From contig JASXTE010000017.1 in the NCBI GenBank assembly GCA_030280995.1, positions 5,718,501 to 5,782,500 of the forward strand: DNA of 64,000 bases, written 5' to 3'. The position numbers were made by a program, and so were the translations under genes. The notes beneath the pieces are model-generated. The model worked only from the letters and a program-made list of their open reading frames with translations, was not told the DNA's origin and did not search any database. Positions 21,497-33,309 of the stretch are shown in pieces (positions within the stretch are counted from its first letter, which is position 1; every line of letters begins with the position of its first letter). Source of the DNA: Hemileia vastatrix. Its lineage: Eukaryota > Basidiomycota > Pucciniomycetes > Pucciniales > Zaghouaniaceae.

Positions 21497-23382
21497 CACC
21501 ACAAATTATTTGGGGGGGACTTGCTAGCAAGTCCTCAACTTTAAGTCAGATGGAAATTAGATGGAACTCAGACTGAAGTAATACTGAACTTTCACTTGAA
21601 GTATCACACAAATAATAATGGATCTATATTGAAAACATAGTGAAAGTGCAAGGATAACTAAATGGAAGCCAGAAAAAATCATTCCATGAGTCTACTCAAT
21701 GCACAGTATTTTTTGAAGCAATTTGTTTAAATAATACTTTATTAAATTAAGTTGATCAATAAAAATTGATTAAAAATATCACAATTCTTAAATACAATAA
21801 TTTTATTAAAAACTTTCAGATTACATATAAAAAAATCAGTGACTTTTTCTATTACCTACAGCTGTTTTTACAGAATTGAAAACTATGTTTCAGCAAATAT
21901 TATATGGAAGTGAACTCTGTTCTTCCCCCAAAGAACAGAGTTCATCCTCCTATTATCACACTCTGTTTGCACCAATCCCCATCCCTTTCAATTCTATCAA
22001 CACATGCTTGTCTTCCCTCCCCACCCCTTTCACTACCCTCCCAGCTCCATTGTATGCCATCCTCTTTTGATCCCCATTTCACCCCTCCCAACCTCTCCCC
22101 AACCCTTTTATCCATTCAAAATGCCTTGGAACCCTTAATCTTCCCATCCAACTCTTTCCCAACCTTTTTGCTACCACATATAACCTTCCTCACCCCTCTC
22201 TCAAGCCTCCCCAACCTGTGTAGCCCCATTCCTCCCCTTTACCTTGCCTCCACAATCCTTGAACCCCAATTTCCTCCCTTTCAACTCAGTCCCTATTTCT
22301 GTATATAAAAATAAAGTGTTAGGGAGAAATGGGGAGGTAAGCAAACTGGAAGGAGAGGAGTGGAAAGGGGTAGAGAGGTGTGGAGAGGGAGAGGCAAATG
22401 TGGATAGGGGTTGAAAATGATGATAAAGGGAGTGAAAAGGTTGGGGAGAAAGATGAGGTGAGGATAAAGAAATATTTCAAAGGGGAAAGAGTGGGGTATT
22501 CTTGAGAGGAAGTAAAAAATGATAATAAAAGAAGATAGTAATACAAAATAAATATCCTAAAATTATAAAATATATAAAATATGTTACAAAGATTTGGCAC
22601 AGAAATTCCTTGAATCCTAAAAATCCACAACTCCTATACTGTTATTCTCTTCATTTACTTAAATCAAATAAAAATCTACATTTTAATATTTTGAAAATTT
22701 TCAAGAAGAGGAGAAATAAGTTTTAATAAATATTAGTATGAAATTTTTCTTATTTAATAGTGAAATATAGTATTTCAATTGAATTTGAAAATTGTATGTC
22801 TAAGTAAAGTGTTTTTAACATCATTTTTAAGATTTTTGCACCTTCTTTAGATATTTTAATGATTTATAACATTCAATATTATCTAGTCATAAAATAAGTA
22901 TATTATTTTTTCAATTCTTGAAAATAATACAATAAATAATATAAATGCACAAAATAGCCCTTCATGAACAAATTGACATATTTCAAATTGTATTTTCTCC
23001 ATGTATTTCTGGCCAAAGAAACTTATATAATAATGTCAGATGGTATCTTGCCGGATCTATACATTGGTGTTCTTTTTTTTTAAAATTGCAAAGAAACTAC
23101 TTAAATAGTTTTAAATATGTATTTTTCAGATTAATTTGAGTGTGGTCTGCACTGTATTAAAATTTCTATAAAAAATCTCATTCTTCATATCTCAAGATTT
23201 GTTCAAAGTATTATTACCTATGCTTCATTAAATGTTCAAGTTGTATTCATATTGAGTTCACCAGAATGTAAATATTTTTTCTTGGTGGTTTCATCACTAA
23301 TTCAATGTGGGCTCAAAAAGATATTAATTAGGGTTCAAGGTTGAGGACTTGCTAGCAAGTCCACCCCCCATATTGCGTGTTG
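21497..23382. mobile_element. Element A: 1.9 kb palindrome-ended non-autonomous element
   Basis: The ends are inverted copies. The left reads CACCAC...TGGGGGGG, then the perfect 18-bp palindrome GGACTTGCTAGCAAGTCC (21517-21534), then TCAAC. The right end (23340-23382) has the same order in reverse, with the identical palindrome at 23345-23362. It sits within the pyrimidine-rich part of Harbinger copy 2, whose sequence resumes after it. Inside are a Y/R switch (21935-22500) and AT-rich sequence, with no convincing gene. The terminal layout matches the 14.5 kb segment G. The outermost boundaries and any target duplication are not resolved. Confidence 0.6.
21935..22500. repeat. Pyrimidine-to-purine strand switch inside element A
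   Basis: C/T-rich from 21940 to about 22290, then GTGTTAGGG starts a G/A-rich run to about 22500. The layout is the same as at 9640-10320. The reading frames on both strands here (Pro/Leu/Ser-rich) are compositional. Confidence 0.75.
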
Positions 23383-24030
23383 TCTTTTCTCTTGTGTCCT
23401 ACTCTTTTTCTCTCCTTTTTCCCCTTCTTGACAGCCTCAATCCCCCCTTTCCCCACTTATTCTCTTCCTCACCACTCATTCCTCACCTTTCCCCCCTTTT
23501 ATCTCCTTTAGTTCTTCTTTTTTTCCCTCTTTAGGCCCCTTATACCCCCTTTAGGCCTCCTCACTCCTCTCCCCCCCTCATCTCTCTATCCCCTCCCCCC
23601 TACCCCCTTATTAGTTTCCACCCTCTTCCCCTTCCCCCCTCCCCTCTCACCTCGCCTCCACCCCCCTTTTATCCCTAAAAGATTGGTACAGCTCCAATCT
23701 TTTAGTACTAAACCAATGTCTTAGCTATTCATTTAGGGATTAAGGGGGGGATGAGTGAAGGAAAGAGGGGAGGGGGGGAAGCAGTGGAGGGGAGAGGGGG
23801 ATCAAGGGGGAAAGTGGTGAAGGGGAGAGGGGGTGAGGGGGTGGAAAAGGGGTGAGGCAGCTTAAAGGGGGGGATATAGGTGTCTGAAGGGGGGAAATGG
23901 GAGGAGGAACTGGTGAAAAAGGGGGATAGGGTGATTTTGAGGGGATGAAGAAGGGGGAGGGGGGGGGGGGGGGTTTGAGGACACCAAAAAGAGGGAAATG
24001 AGGCAGGCAAGGAGGGGTAATATGGAAGTT
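23383..24030. repeat. Pyrimidine-to-purine strand switch of Harbinger copy 2
   Basis: C/T-rich 23383-23680, then a hairpin built on AAAAGATTGG...CCAATCTTTT (23678-23706), then G/A-rich 23740-24030. It holds the same relative position as 9640-10320 in copy 1, but the central hairpin sequence differs. Confidence 0.75.
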
Positions 24031-25678
24031 TGTAAAATATAACTTTTATTATTTTTATTAACAATATTTTTTATTTTATTTTTGTTTTTTTTTACAGAAT
24101 ATCATTATTATTATTTTTTGTTTTTTTACAGAATATTATAATTTTTTTTTTTTTTCATTTCAAGCTGATTAATAACTAAATTTGGTGTTTTTATAATTTT
24201 TATTTTTAATTTTTGGAAATAATTTTTCTGATGCAATTTTTTTTTTAAATTTTTGAGTATAGTTTTTTTTATCATTTTTTTTCAAGGACTTTAAGTGGTA
24301 TTTGTCAGGCTGAGGTCAAGTAAAGAGATCTGAAATAGCTTGAAAGGTCAGTTTTCCAGAAGATTTTAATGTTCCTATATGAATACTATAGTAAAAATTC
24401 AATAAGTATTAAAATATAACTCAATATAAGGGTCTCAGTAATTTTAATCTCACTAATTATAAATGGGTTACAATCTTATAGTTGGTAGAAAAATAGATAT
24501 AATAAATCAGATACTATTCAAAGAATTTTTAAGTGCTGTTGATATGTATTGTAATTGTATTGGTTATATATTTGATTGTAATGATAAAGAATGTAGAAAA
24601 CAAGACCAATAACTTCCTCCTTTTATACACAATAACTTACCCAATGAACCCCTTGATTTACTAGCTCTATACATGATTAATGACGCCTAATTCGAACAAA
24701 TAGAAATTTACAAAAACATAAAGAGTGACGAATAACATAATTAGAATGATATCACCAGACAAAATCCTACAGTAATAGGCATAATTCATCAGAAAAAATG
24801 AATAAGCAAAAAAGAGGGTATATGTGTGTAATACATAAAAATAAAAGACTAAAAGGTAAAATTAAGACTAATTTTTACTCCATATTAAGGGGGGGTTGAC
24901 ATAAGAAATGATGGGGCTAATCATGACATTATACTACGTGAAATCCCCATTCAAAAATAACCAAAATTGACTGAGAGACCACTTAAAAACCCAAAAAAGG
25001 GTGTGAGATGTGGGGTAACTACATGCAATTGGCAGGCCTTTGCACAGTTAAATCTTGACTAATTTAGGAAAAATTAAGTCTGGTAGTGAATTAAAGCGCC
25101 AAGCTTGAGGTTATTAATGAAATTAGTACATATAATAAGGGTCAATGCATTTGTAATTAAACTAGGACACTAAATAAGTGCCTGTCACCTATTTCAGCAT
25201 GTTTCCCCACAGTGGGCGTAAAATGTGGGGTAATTATAATGTGAAAGATCTAAATTTTCTAAAAATGAAGCTATTCACACAGGAAAAATGCAGGCACTAT
25301 GTGGCCAGTACACAGAAGCCATTTCTGGCATAAAAAATACAAAATTTGAAAAGTGTTATTTTTATACATTTGAGTAGCCAAATCAATAGCCCTAAATAAG
25401 ACAAATTGATCTTTAAAAGCACATTCTAATATTATTAAATTTATAGTGCATATAGTCAACTTTTAAGTGATTTAAAGCACATTTCTTGTTTTCCACATAA
25501 AATAATGAAAACAACAACTTTAAGTCTACTTAAAAATCATTTAGCCTTATATTTAAGGTTCTTAAGATTACTCTAACATATTTCAACTTAATAATAAGTA
25601 AATAAGAATTATAAAAGGTGGATATATGTGTCTATATAAGGAGTTGTAATGGCATATTTTGTATTTTATCATAAATTT

Positions 25679-26474
25679 TGTCAAGGTACGCTTTTGGTCT
25701 AGAAGATTTGGTACGGAGTTTTTCAAAGATTTTAAAGGTTTTAAATGGACTCTCAAAGACTGGTATGTATTTCTTAATCTAAGTGATTTTTTTACTCAAA
25801 TAAAAGAGGTAGAATTTTAATATTGTTATAGTCTATTGATTAGAATTACGCTATTGTAAATACTAATGTGATAAAGTATAAAATATAAGTTTGTGTTGTA
25901 ATACTTAGTAATAAAAGTAAGTGATAAAGAATGGATTGAAAGGCACAAAATCAGAGGCCTTTTATAGGCAAAATATGAGAGAATAAAATATAAGGAATTT
26001 ACACCGTCTACTGTGAGTGTGAGAGAAAAGAATGACAAGAAAAAGGAGTACATAAATGACATAAGAAAATAATAAATTAGTACATCAACAAGGGCATCAA
26101 ATTTATAAGCAACAAAGTTTGAATTCCTTGGACTGTCACAATTATTACACAATAAATAATCAATTATATTACTTTCACGGGATTACAGATCTCTCACTGA
26201 GGTAATATAATTATTTTAAAATTTATATATTATAAATTTATTATTAATTTTATTCCCTTTGACATATACTTTTGAGCACGGTGCTAGGGAGTAAAAATTG
26301 TAAGGGACATTTTATTTATATTATTATTTATACTACTTAATGTACTTAACTTAGTTAATTGTAAGTACTACTTAATTAATTAAATAAATAATTATTATTA
26401 AGAAGAAAGGCATGGCTTCAACTCAGTAAAATAATTAATTATTTTACCAGGTAAGTCTAGTAGCCTGGCTGACA
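25679..26474 (-). repeat. LTR of element C (3' LTR)
   Basis: 796 bp, TGTCAAGGTACGC to GGCTGACA on the plus strand. It matches 29989-30784 apart from scattered changes. Confidence 0.85.
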
Positions 26475-26509
26475 CTCCCTCACTCTAAAAAAACAATTAA
26501 AAAATGCTA

Positions 26510-27595
26510 TGATTTTTTCTTTTTATACTTTTTTAGTAGAGTAGGAAGATTAGATTTCTCCTTCCCAGGTATCCAAGAATCATATTCAGATGATTTATTA
26601 TTGAATCTCAATAAGTATTCTGTACCTTTTTCAGCAGTGACTATTCTGTCATTTAGAATTTTTTCAATTTCTGCTGTTTCAGTGATTTCATTTGGGGTTT
26701 TCTTTGGTCTTCCCCTCCTTTTTGGAAATAAATCACTATTGGATGTGTAAGGTTTCAAAAGAGATATTGGAAAAACAGGATGTTTTCTGTCATATGGAGA
26801 ATACAGAATAACCTCAACTGGATTATCTCCAATCATTCTTCTGACAAAAAATGGACCAATAAATGGATCTTTCAATTTGTTATTACCTTGTAAGTTGAAG
26901 TGGACTGTAGAAATCAACACTTCATCACCCTTTTTAAAAGTGTATTCTTTATGGGATTTGTCCCATCTCTTCTTCTCATATTCAAATGATTTTTCAATAC
27001 ATTGTTGAGCATGATTTCTGCATATTTCTCAAGGTTCTTGAAATATAACAAATTACTACTTCTGAAACTTTATCATTTATCACTTGTTTTTGATGGAGGG
27101 CAGCACCAAGACCAATGAAACTGGCATCAGTGTACAAAACAAATGGTTGATTAAAGTCAGGTAAAGCAAGAATTGGTGCTGACATCAAACAGTGTTTCAT
27201 AGTGTCAAAGGCTCTTTGTCTTTCACTATTCCAGACAAAAGCAACATCCTTTCTAGTTAATTGGGTAAGGGGTAAAGCTATGACTTGGTAATTTTTAATA
27301 TACTGTCTATAGTATCCACACATTCCCAAAAAACTTTGGAGCTCTCTCACTGTAGTAGGAGCCTTCACCTGTTGTATGGCTGCCACTTTGTTCTGGTCAA
27401 CACATATCTGTAAGCCTGAAACAACATGACCAAGAACTTTTAAAGAATGAAACCCAAATTTACATTTCTTCAAAGCAAGTGTCATATTTATTTCATCCAT
27501 TTTCTGGAATACTTTACACAGGTGGTTAATATGGTCCTCAAATGTTTTTGAGAATATAATGATATCATCAATATAAACCATCAGCCATCCTTCAA
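26510..27595 (-). pseudogene. Fused RT/RNase H and pol 3' end of element C
   Basis: The minus frame opens with MVYIDDIIIFSK (RT active site YIDD) at 27581. It continues through FLGMCGYYRQYIKNY and the RNase H entry (FVLYTDASFIGLGAAL), then jumps by deletion near 27030 to the post-integrase region and a chromodomain-like tail (AEIEKILNDR, SSEYDSWIPGKE) ending near 26507. Without protease and integrase it cannot be autonomous. The 27592 junction joins RT directly to the Gag frame. Confidence 0.75.
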
Positions 27596-28938
27596 TTATC
27601 TCTTGATGGAATGTTTACAGAAATGTCAGAATATTTCTGGTCATTTAACAATGAGTTCAATTTTTCTTCAATGGTTGTTAGTCTTGTTTTCATTCTTGGA
27701 AGACTAGATAAACTCTCATTGATAGTTGCAAAAGATAACTGATTTTTATTTTGAAAAGATGACAAATGGTCATTCAATCTTTTCAGATTTATCTTATCTA
27801 TCTCCACCTCCTGGCAACAGGCAGATACAGTATCTTTTAGTTTAGACAAATCATTTTTTATATTTTGCCATAAAGCAACTTTCTTTTCATGGGTTGCTTT
27901 GTAATGAGACAATTCATCAGAGACTCTCCGTGATTCACTTCTTAATGCTTGATAACCCTGATCAGTTAACAAACTATTATAACTCTGAGTCAATTGCATA
28001 TTGTTCATTATATGATTTTGCTTGGCAATAATATCTCTCAAGTACTCATCATTAATTCTTGCTACATCTGGAGTGTTTCTCAATAAGGAAACTGAGTAAC
28101 TTTCCAAACTCTCATAGAACTCAGGTTCAAGAGTTTCATCAATTACAGCCATATCAGGGTTAATCATTGAGGTAGCAATTAAAAGTAATGGATTAGATAC
28201 TTGAGTTATCTGTCTACTGCTCCCAGCCTCTACTGGTCTCAAGGTGTCTTCTTCCCTCTCAGATTTACCTGAAAGAACAGAATCAGCCACAAGAAAAGGC
28301 ACTTGAGAATCAATAGAGGGACATACCAGGGTTTTCTGGGTATCACCATATTGGGCTTTCTTCTTTTTTTGCCTCCTTGATAAGGGTGGGGAGGAGTGGG
28401 GTTGACTTGGGTGGGCCTTGATGGACCTGCCTGAGGTAACTGATGCTGATTTTGAGACAGGTAGTCCCACTGAGTGTTTAACCAGTCCCACTGCCACTTG
28501 GACACTTCCACCTTCTCTTGGGACTGGGGAGCCAATTGTTGTTGATCCCTGGGAGGAAGAGGTTTCTTCTTCTCTTGAAGAAAAGTATCTGTTCTTTTCA
28601 CCTTTTTTTCCAGAGCATCTACCCTTACCTTTAGTCTCAAGCTTTCTGTCCTTAACTCCTTTATGTGAGTTGACAGATTCTTTACCTGCTGAGACAATGG
28701 CATCTTTTTTATCCTGAAGCCTTTTGGAAACTCTTCTGGTGGTTTTATCATAGGCTTCTGATCCTGAGTTGTGTCCACTAGGATTTCTACTTCTTCCATC
28801 TCTACATCCTGTTTGGGGCAAGGATTTATTAGTTTGAGAAATTCTTCTTGTTAAAGGAGAACTTACAGAAGTAGGCTCATCACAATCAATTAAGTCTAGT
28901 TCTTCTTCACGTGCAGCAGAACCACTTTGGTCAGTCAT
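27592..28938 (-). CDS. Gag-like protein of element C (448 aa)
   Basis: Open from 28938 to 27592. The N-terminal half is Ser, Arg and Lys rich. The C-terminal half is a predicted coiled coil (for example MKTRLTTIEEKLNSLLND) similar in layout to the Gag coiled coil of element F. A second frame (28799-28239) overlaps it. An AG acceptor-like TTCTTCATTTCAG lies just upstream of the start, as in element F, hinting at a leader intron. The frame is intact although the element is deleted, so the product may still be made. Confidence 0.6.
   Translation of the reverse strand: MTDQSGSAAREEELDLIDCDEPTSVSSPLTRRISQTNKSLPQTGCRDGRSRNPSGHNSGSEAYDKTTRRVSKRLQDKKDAIVSAGKESVNSHKGVKDRKLETKGKGRCSGKKGEKNRYFSSREEETSSSQGSTTIGSPVPREGGSVQVAVGLVKHSVGLPVSKSASVTSGRSIKAHPSQPHSSPPLSRRQKKKKAQYGDTQKTLVCPSIDSQVPFLVADSVLSGKSEREEDTLRPVEAGSSRQITQVSNPLLLIATSMINPDMAVIDETLEPEFYESLESYSVSLLRNTPDVARINDEYLRDIIAKQNHIMNNMQLTQSYNSLLTDQGYQALRSESRRVSDELSHYKATHEKKVALWQNIKNDLSKLKDTVSACCQEVEIDKINLKRLNDHLSSFQNKNQLSFATINESLSSLPRMKTRLTTIEEKLNSLLNDQKYSDISVNIPSRDN
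28239..28799 (-). CDS. Overlapping accessory frame of element C (KWQWDW protein)
   Basis: This 186-codon frame is entirely inside the Gag-like frame but in another phase. It holds a heptad-like segment (LRLKVRVDALEKKVKRTD) and VSKWQWDWLNTQW, which matches VDKWKWDWFHQQW in the overlapping frame of element F (40089-40545). A GT-AG pair (donor GTATGT at 28326, acceptor at 28269, 58 nt) lies at the place where element F has its 52-nt intron, but here the phases do not join, consistent with a defective copy. Confidence 0.5.
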   Translation of the reverse strand: MEEVEILVDTTQDQKPMIKPPEEFPKGFRIKKMPLSQQVKNLSTHIKELRTESLRLKVRVDALEKKVKRTDTFLQEKKKPLPPRDQQQLAPQSQEKVEVSKWQWDWLNTQWDYLSQNQHQLPQAGPSRPTQVNPTPPHPYQGGKKRRKPNMVIPRKPWYVPLLILKCLFLWLILFFQVNLRGKKTP

Positions 28939-29988
28939 TTTAAGATTTTACTGAAATGAAGAAAAGAGACAATAAGATTTATTAGTCTTTATTTTTGATT
29001 TTTTATTAAAAAAAAAATAATAAAAAAAATCTTTTTTCAGGATAAAAATCAACTTAATTAAAATTAATTTATTAATAAAAAAATTTAAAACCAGGATTAT
29101 AATATAATCAACTGTAGAAATAAATTAGAATTTTTATTAATAATTTTAAATTAATTATTTTCAGGATTTAAATCAACTAATTTATTACCAGGACTAATTG
29201 TCAACTGAAGTAATCAAATATGAAACTTTATTAATTTAACAAAATTTTATTTAACTGATAACTTAACTACCAGGACTTAATTTCAACTGAAGTAATTAAA
29301 TATAAATTTTTATTTTAAAATTTTATTAAGCTTGATCACTTAATTACCAGGACTTAATGTCAACTGAAATAATTAAATATGAGTTTTATTAATTAAAATA
29401 TTTATTGAACTACCAGGACTCAAAGTCAACTAAATTAATCAAATATTAATTATATATTAATTAAAAATATTATTGTCAGGACGATTTGTCAACTGGAACA
29501 ATTAAATTAATCAGGACAAATGTCAACTGAAAAGATTATAATAATTAATATTAAAATATAATTATTTTATTACCTCTGGGACTAAGAACACTTATTTCTC
29601 TATTATGGTCAACCAGGAAAAATAAAAAAAACATATAATAATAAAAATAAAGTCCAATTACCAGACACCTCCCCCTGTAAAATGAGCAAATTAATGCCAC
29701 TTACAGAGTGCTGAGTAAAAGGAAATACGTAGCAAATGAAGAGTGAAGAGTAACCCACAAATAGTAATAAAAAGAATTACCACAATATATACAACATTTA
29801 GTCAGTATATGAACTTAATTTTTGGAGCGCGGTTCGATTCCCGTTCGCAGAAATTTTTTTTGTCACGTGACGTATGACGTTCACCGTTTTCTTGATCTCT
29901 CCTCCTTTACAGGTACTCGCACACTGATGGTCCCCTCAATTACGCCTCAAATATCGTGGAGCCGTCAATAATTCGGAAAGCCCTCAAT

Positions 29989-30784
29989 TGTCAAGGTATG
30001 CTTTTGGTCTAGAAGATTTGGTACGGAGTTTTTCAAAGATTTTAAAGGTTTTAAATGGACTCTCAAAGACTGGTACGTATTTCTTAATCTAAGTGATTTT
30101 TTTACTCAAATAAAAGAGATAGAATTTTAATATTGTTATAGTCTATTGATTAGAATTACGCTATTGTAAATACTAATGTGATAAAGTATAAAATATAAGT
30201 TTGTGTTTTAATACTTAGTAATAAAAGTAAGTGATAAAGAATGGATTGAAAGGCACAAAATCAGAGGCCTTTTATAGGCAAAATATGAGAGAATAAAATA
30301 TAAGGAATTTACACCGTCTACTGTGAGTGTGAGAGAAAAGAATGACAAGAAAAAGGAGTACATAAATGACATAAGAAAATAATAAATTAGTACATCAACA
30401 AGGGCATCAAATTTATAAGCAACAAAGTTTGAATTCCTTGGACTGTCACAATTATTACACAATAAATAATCAATTATATTACTTTCACGGGATTACAGAT
30501 CTCTCACTGAGGTAATATAATTATTTTAAAATTTATATATTATAAATTTATTATTAATTTTATTCCCTTTGACATATACTTTTGAGAACGGTGTTAGGGA
30601 GTAAAAATTTTAAGGGACATTTTATTTATATTATTATTTATACTACTTAATGTACTTAACTTAGTTAATTGTAAGTACTACTTAATTAAATAAAAAAATA
30701 AATATTATTAAGAAGAAAGGTGTGGCTTCAACTCAGTAAAATAATTAATTATTTTACCAGGTAAGTCTAGTAGCCTGGCTGACA
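29989..30784 (-). repeat. LTR of element C (5' LTR)
   Basis: 796 bp, the same length as its partner. Followed by the target duplication AATTT. Confidence 0.85.
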
Positions 30785-30959
30785 AATTTACTTATGTATA
30801 CTTTTTGTGTACTCTAATTTATTGCTCCCATATATAGTCCATGTTTTTAACATAACTTATAAGTAATTTTTACTCTTTCCTGAAAATATACATGCTGAAA
30901 CTTGCCCACCAAAAAAAACAATAAGAAAATGATAAGTTATTAACTTTTTTTATTTTATG

Positions 30960-32050
30960 TTATTTTTCAGGTATTTAGAAAATTCTGTAGCATTAAAGAT
31001 TCATTCTTTAAAAAAATAAAACATAATAAAATAGTATGAGTACTGCTCTTTTTACCCCTCAGTTGGCTGAACAGAAATTTATTTCTGTTTAAACTTCTTG
31101 AGAAGGGTGAATAAATTTGAAATTTCTTTTTCAGGTATCCATTTATCAAATTCATTTTATTTTCCCTTTAATCTTAATAAATACACATTTACTTTCTCTT
31201 TAGTAAAGATTCTTTTCTTGGGTATTTTTTCAATCTCTGCTTTCTCCACAATTTCTTCAGGCTGCTTTTTAGGCCTTCCTCTTCTTTGTGGAAATAAGTA
31301 AGGATCATTTGCATGGTAAGGTTTCAGTAATGAGATAGGGAAAACTGGATGTTTCCTATCATATGGGGCATATAATGTGACTTACACAGCACTATTACCA
31401 ACCATTTTATTAACTAAAAAAGATCCTACAAAAGGTTCCTTTAATTTAAAATTACCTTGTAAGTTAAAATGTAGTGTTGAAATTAGGACTTCATCTCCTT
31501 TTTTGAATTCAAGTTCTTTATGAGATTTATCCCACCTTTTCTTTTCATATTCAAATACTTTTTAGATGCATTCCTCTGCATGCTTTCTACACATTTTTTT
31601 CATATGAATAAAGGATTTAGTACCAGGGTGTATATCTAAACTTGGTAATTTATTCAAATGATTTACTGGGGTATTTGGTACATATCCCAGCCAGAGTTTG
31701 ATTGGGTTTTTCTCTATTTCAGAAAGAGTTGAGCTATTATAAGCAAATTCTAGGCCAGAAAATAATGTTACCTAGTAATGTGTGTATTTCTCATTGTCTT
31801 TGTATTCTAATCCAAAGGTACAATATCTTCTGATCATGTCTTTAAGAGTCTGTATCATTCTTTTAGCCAGCCCATCAGTATGTGGGTGGTGTGCTGTAGA
31901 CAATATCAATTGACAACCTGATACTTCCATCAAAGATGTACAGAACTCTGAAGTAAATTTAGGGTCTCTGTAATCACCACATAATCTTGCCCTATCTTTT
32001 TCATAGGAGATTAAAACAGGTGATATAACACAATACTAAGGTGTTGTGTC
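30960..32050 (-). pseudogene. Pol remnants of element D
   Basis: Read on the minus strand: a reverse-transcriptase entry segment near 32040-31970, then directly integrase sequence (SDRDPKF-like and HPQTDGLA-like, 31975-31850), the post-integrase region (KKRWDKSHKE, about 31540) and a chromodomain-like tail (AEIEKI, WIPEKEI, about 31240-31110). Several stops and a large internal deletion remove most of RT and RNase H. The equivalent parts of element F are intact. Confidence 0.65.
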
Positions 32051-33309
32051 CAAAAAAGAAAGTATATGCGTGTAATACATTAAAATAAAAGACTAAAAGG
32101 GAAATTTATTACTAATTATTACTTCATACTAAGGGGGATTAACAGCAGAAATGATGAGGCTAATCATGACATTATACTATGTGAAATCCCCATGCAAAAA
32201 TAACCAAAATTGACTGAGAGACCACTTAAAAACCCAAAAAAGGGTGTGAGATGTGGGGTAACTACATGCGATTGGCAGACGTTTTCACAGGTAAATCCTT
32301 GACTAATTTAGGCAAATTTAAGTCTGGTAGTGAATTAAAGCGCCAAGCTTGAGGTTATTAATGAAATTAGTACATATAATAAGGGGCAATGCATTTGTAA
32401 TTAAACTAGGACACTAAATAAGTGCCTGTCACCTATTTTAGCATGTTTCCCCACAGTGGGCGTAAAATGTGGGGTAATTATAATGTGAAAGATCTAAATT
32501 TTCTAAAAATGAAGCTATTCACACAGGAAAAATGCAGACAGTATGTGGCCAGTACACAGAAGCCATTTCTGGCATAAAAAACACCAAATTTGAAAAGTGT
32601 TATTTTTATAAATTTTAGTAGCCAAATCAATAGCCCTAAATAAGACAAATTGATCTTTCAAAGCAAATTTTTAATATTATTAAATTTATAGCGTATATAA
32701 TCAACTTTTAAGTGATTTAAAGCACATTTCTTGTTTTCCACATAAAATAATGAAAACAACAACTTTAAGTCTACTTAAAAATTATGTAGCCTTATATTTA
32801 AGGTTCTTAAGATTACCCTAACATATTTCAACTTAATATTAAGTACATAAGACTTATAAAAGGTGGATATATGTGTGTATATAAGGAGTTATTATGGCAT
32901 ATTTTGTATTTTATCATAAATTTACTTATGTATACTATTTGTGTACTCTAATTTATTTCTCCCATGTATAGTCCATGTGTTTTAAATTACATAGAAGAAC
33001 TTTTTACTCAGTCCTGGGAATATCCAGGCTGAAAGTATATCTAACACCAAATAACTTTAAAATTCATTTATTTGGCAAATAATTTTACTAATGTTTGTTT
33101 TTATTTTTTTTTATTTTATTTTTGTTTCAATTTTTTTTTCAAGGACAGTTTTAGTAATTGATTTCTTTTCAAAAAAATTTTTTTTGGATTATTTTTTATC
33201 AATCAAATTCTCAAGGTTGAATAAACAAACTAAATTTTGTGAGCTTTATTTTTTCTCCATTTTATTTTTTTGGTTTTTGACACAAATTTTCTTTTGTTCA
33301 GAGAAAAAA

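Larger units (their letters stand above)
25679..30784 (-). mobile_element. LTR retrotransposon C (Ty3 type, internally deleted)
   Basis: LTRs of 796 bp at 25679-26474 and 29989-30784 are nearly identical and bounded by TG...CA, with the 5-bp target duplication AATTT (25674-25678 and 30785-30789). It sits inside the left LTR of element D. On the minus strand the interior has a leader, an intact Gag-like frame, then a fused fragment of RT/RNase H and the 3' end of pol. Protease, the RT N-terminus and integrase are deleted. A purine tract (complement of CTCCCTCACTCT, 26475-26486) lies next to the 3' LTR. It is probably non-autonomous. Confidence 0.8.
24315..33034 (-). mobile_element. LTR retrotransposon D (Ty3 type, defective), split by element C
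   Basis: The left LTR starts TGTCAGGCTGAGG at 24315 and runs to 25678, resuming at 30790-30900 after element C. The right LTR (about 32053-33034) matches it from GTATATG.GTGTAATACAT onwards but lacks the first 480 or so bases, removed by a deletion that also took part of pol. Flanks GTATT (24310-24314) and GTATA (33035-33039) look like a 5-bp target duplication with one change. Element D interrupts the T-rich leader of Harbinger copy 2. Confidence 0.6.

Noticed and set aside
21517..21534. Element A as a Helitron because of a hairpin near its end
   Set aside because: Hairpins are at both ends in inverted order and the ends are inverted repeats; Helitrons lack terminal inverted repeats and have one 3' hairpin before CTRR.
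30208..30462. 84-codon frame matching 25826-26152
   Set aside because: Both are within the LTRs of element C; duplicate frames are an LTR effect.
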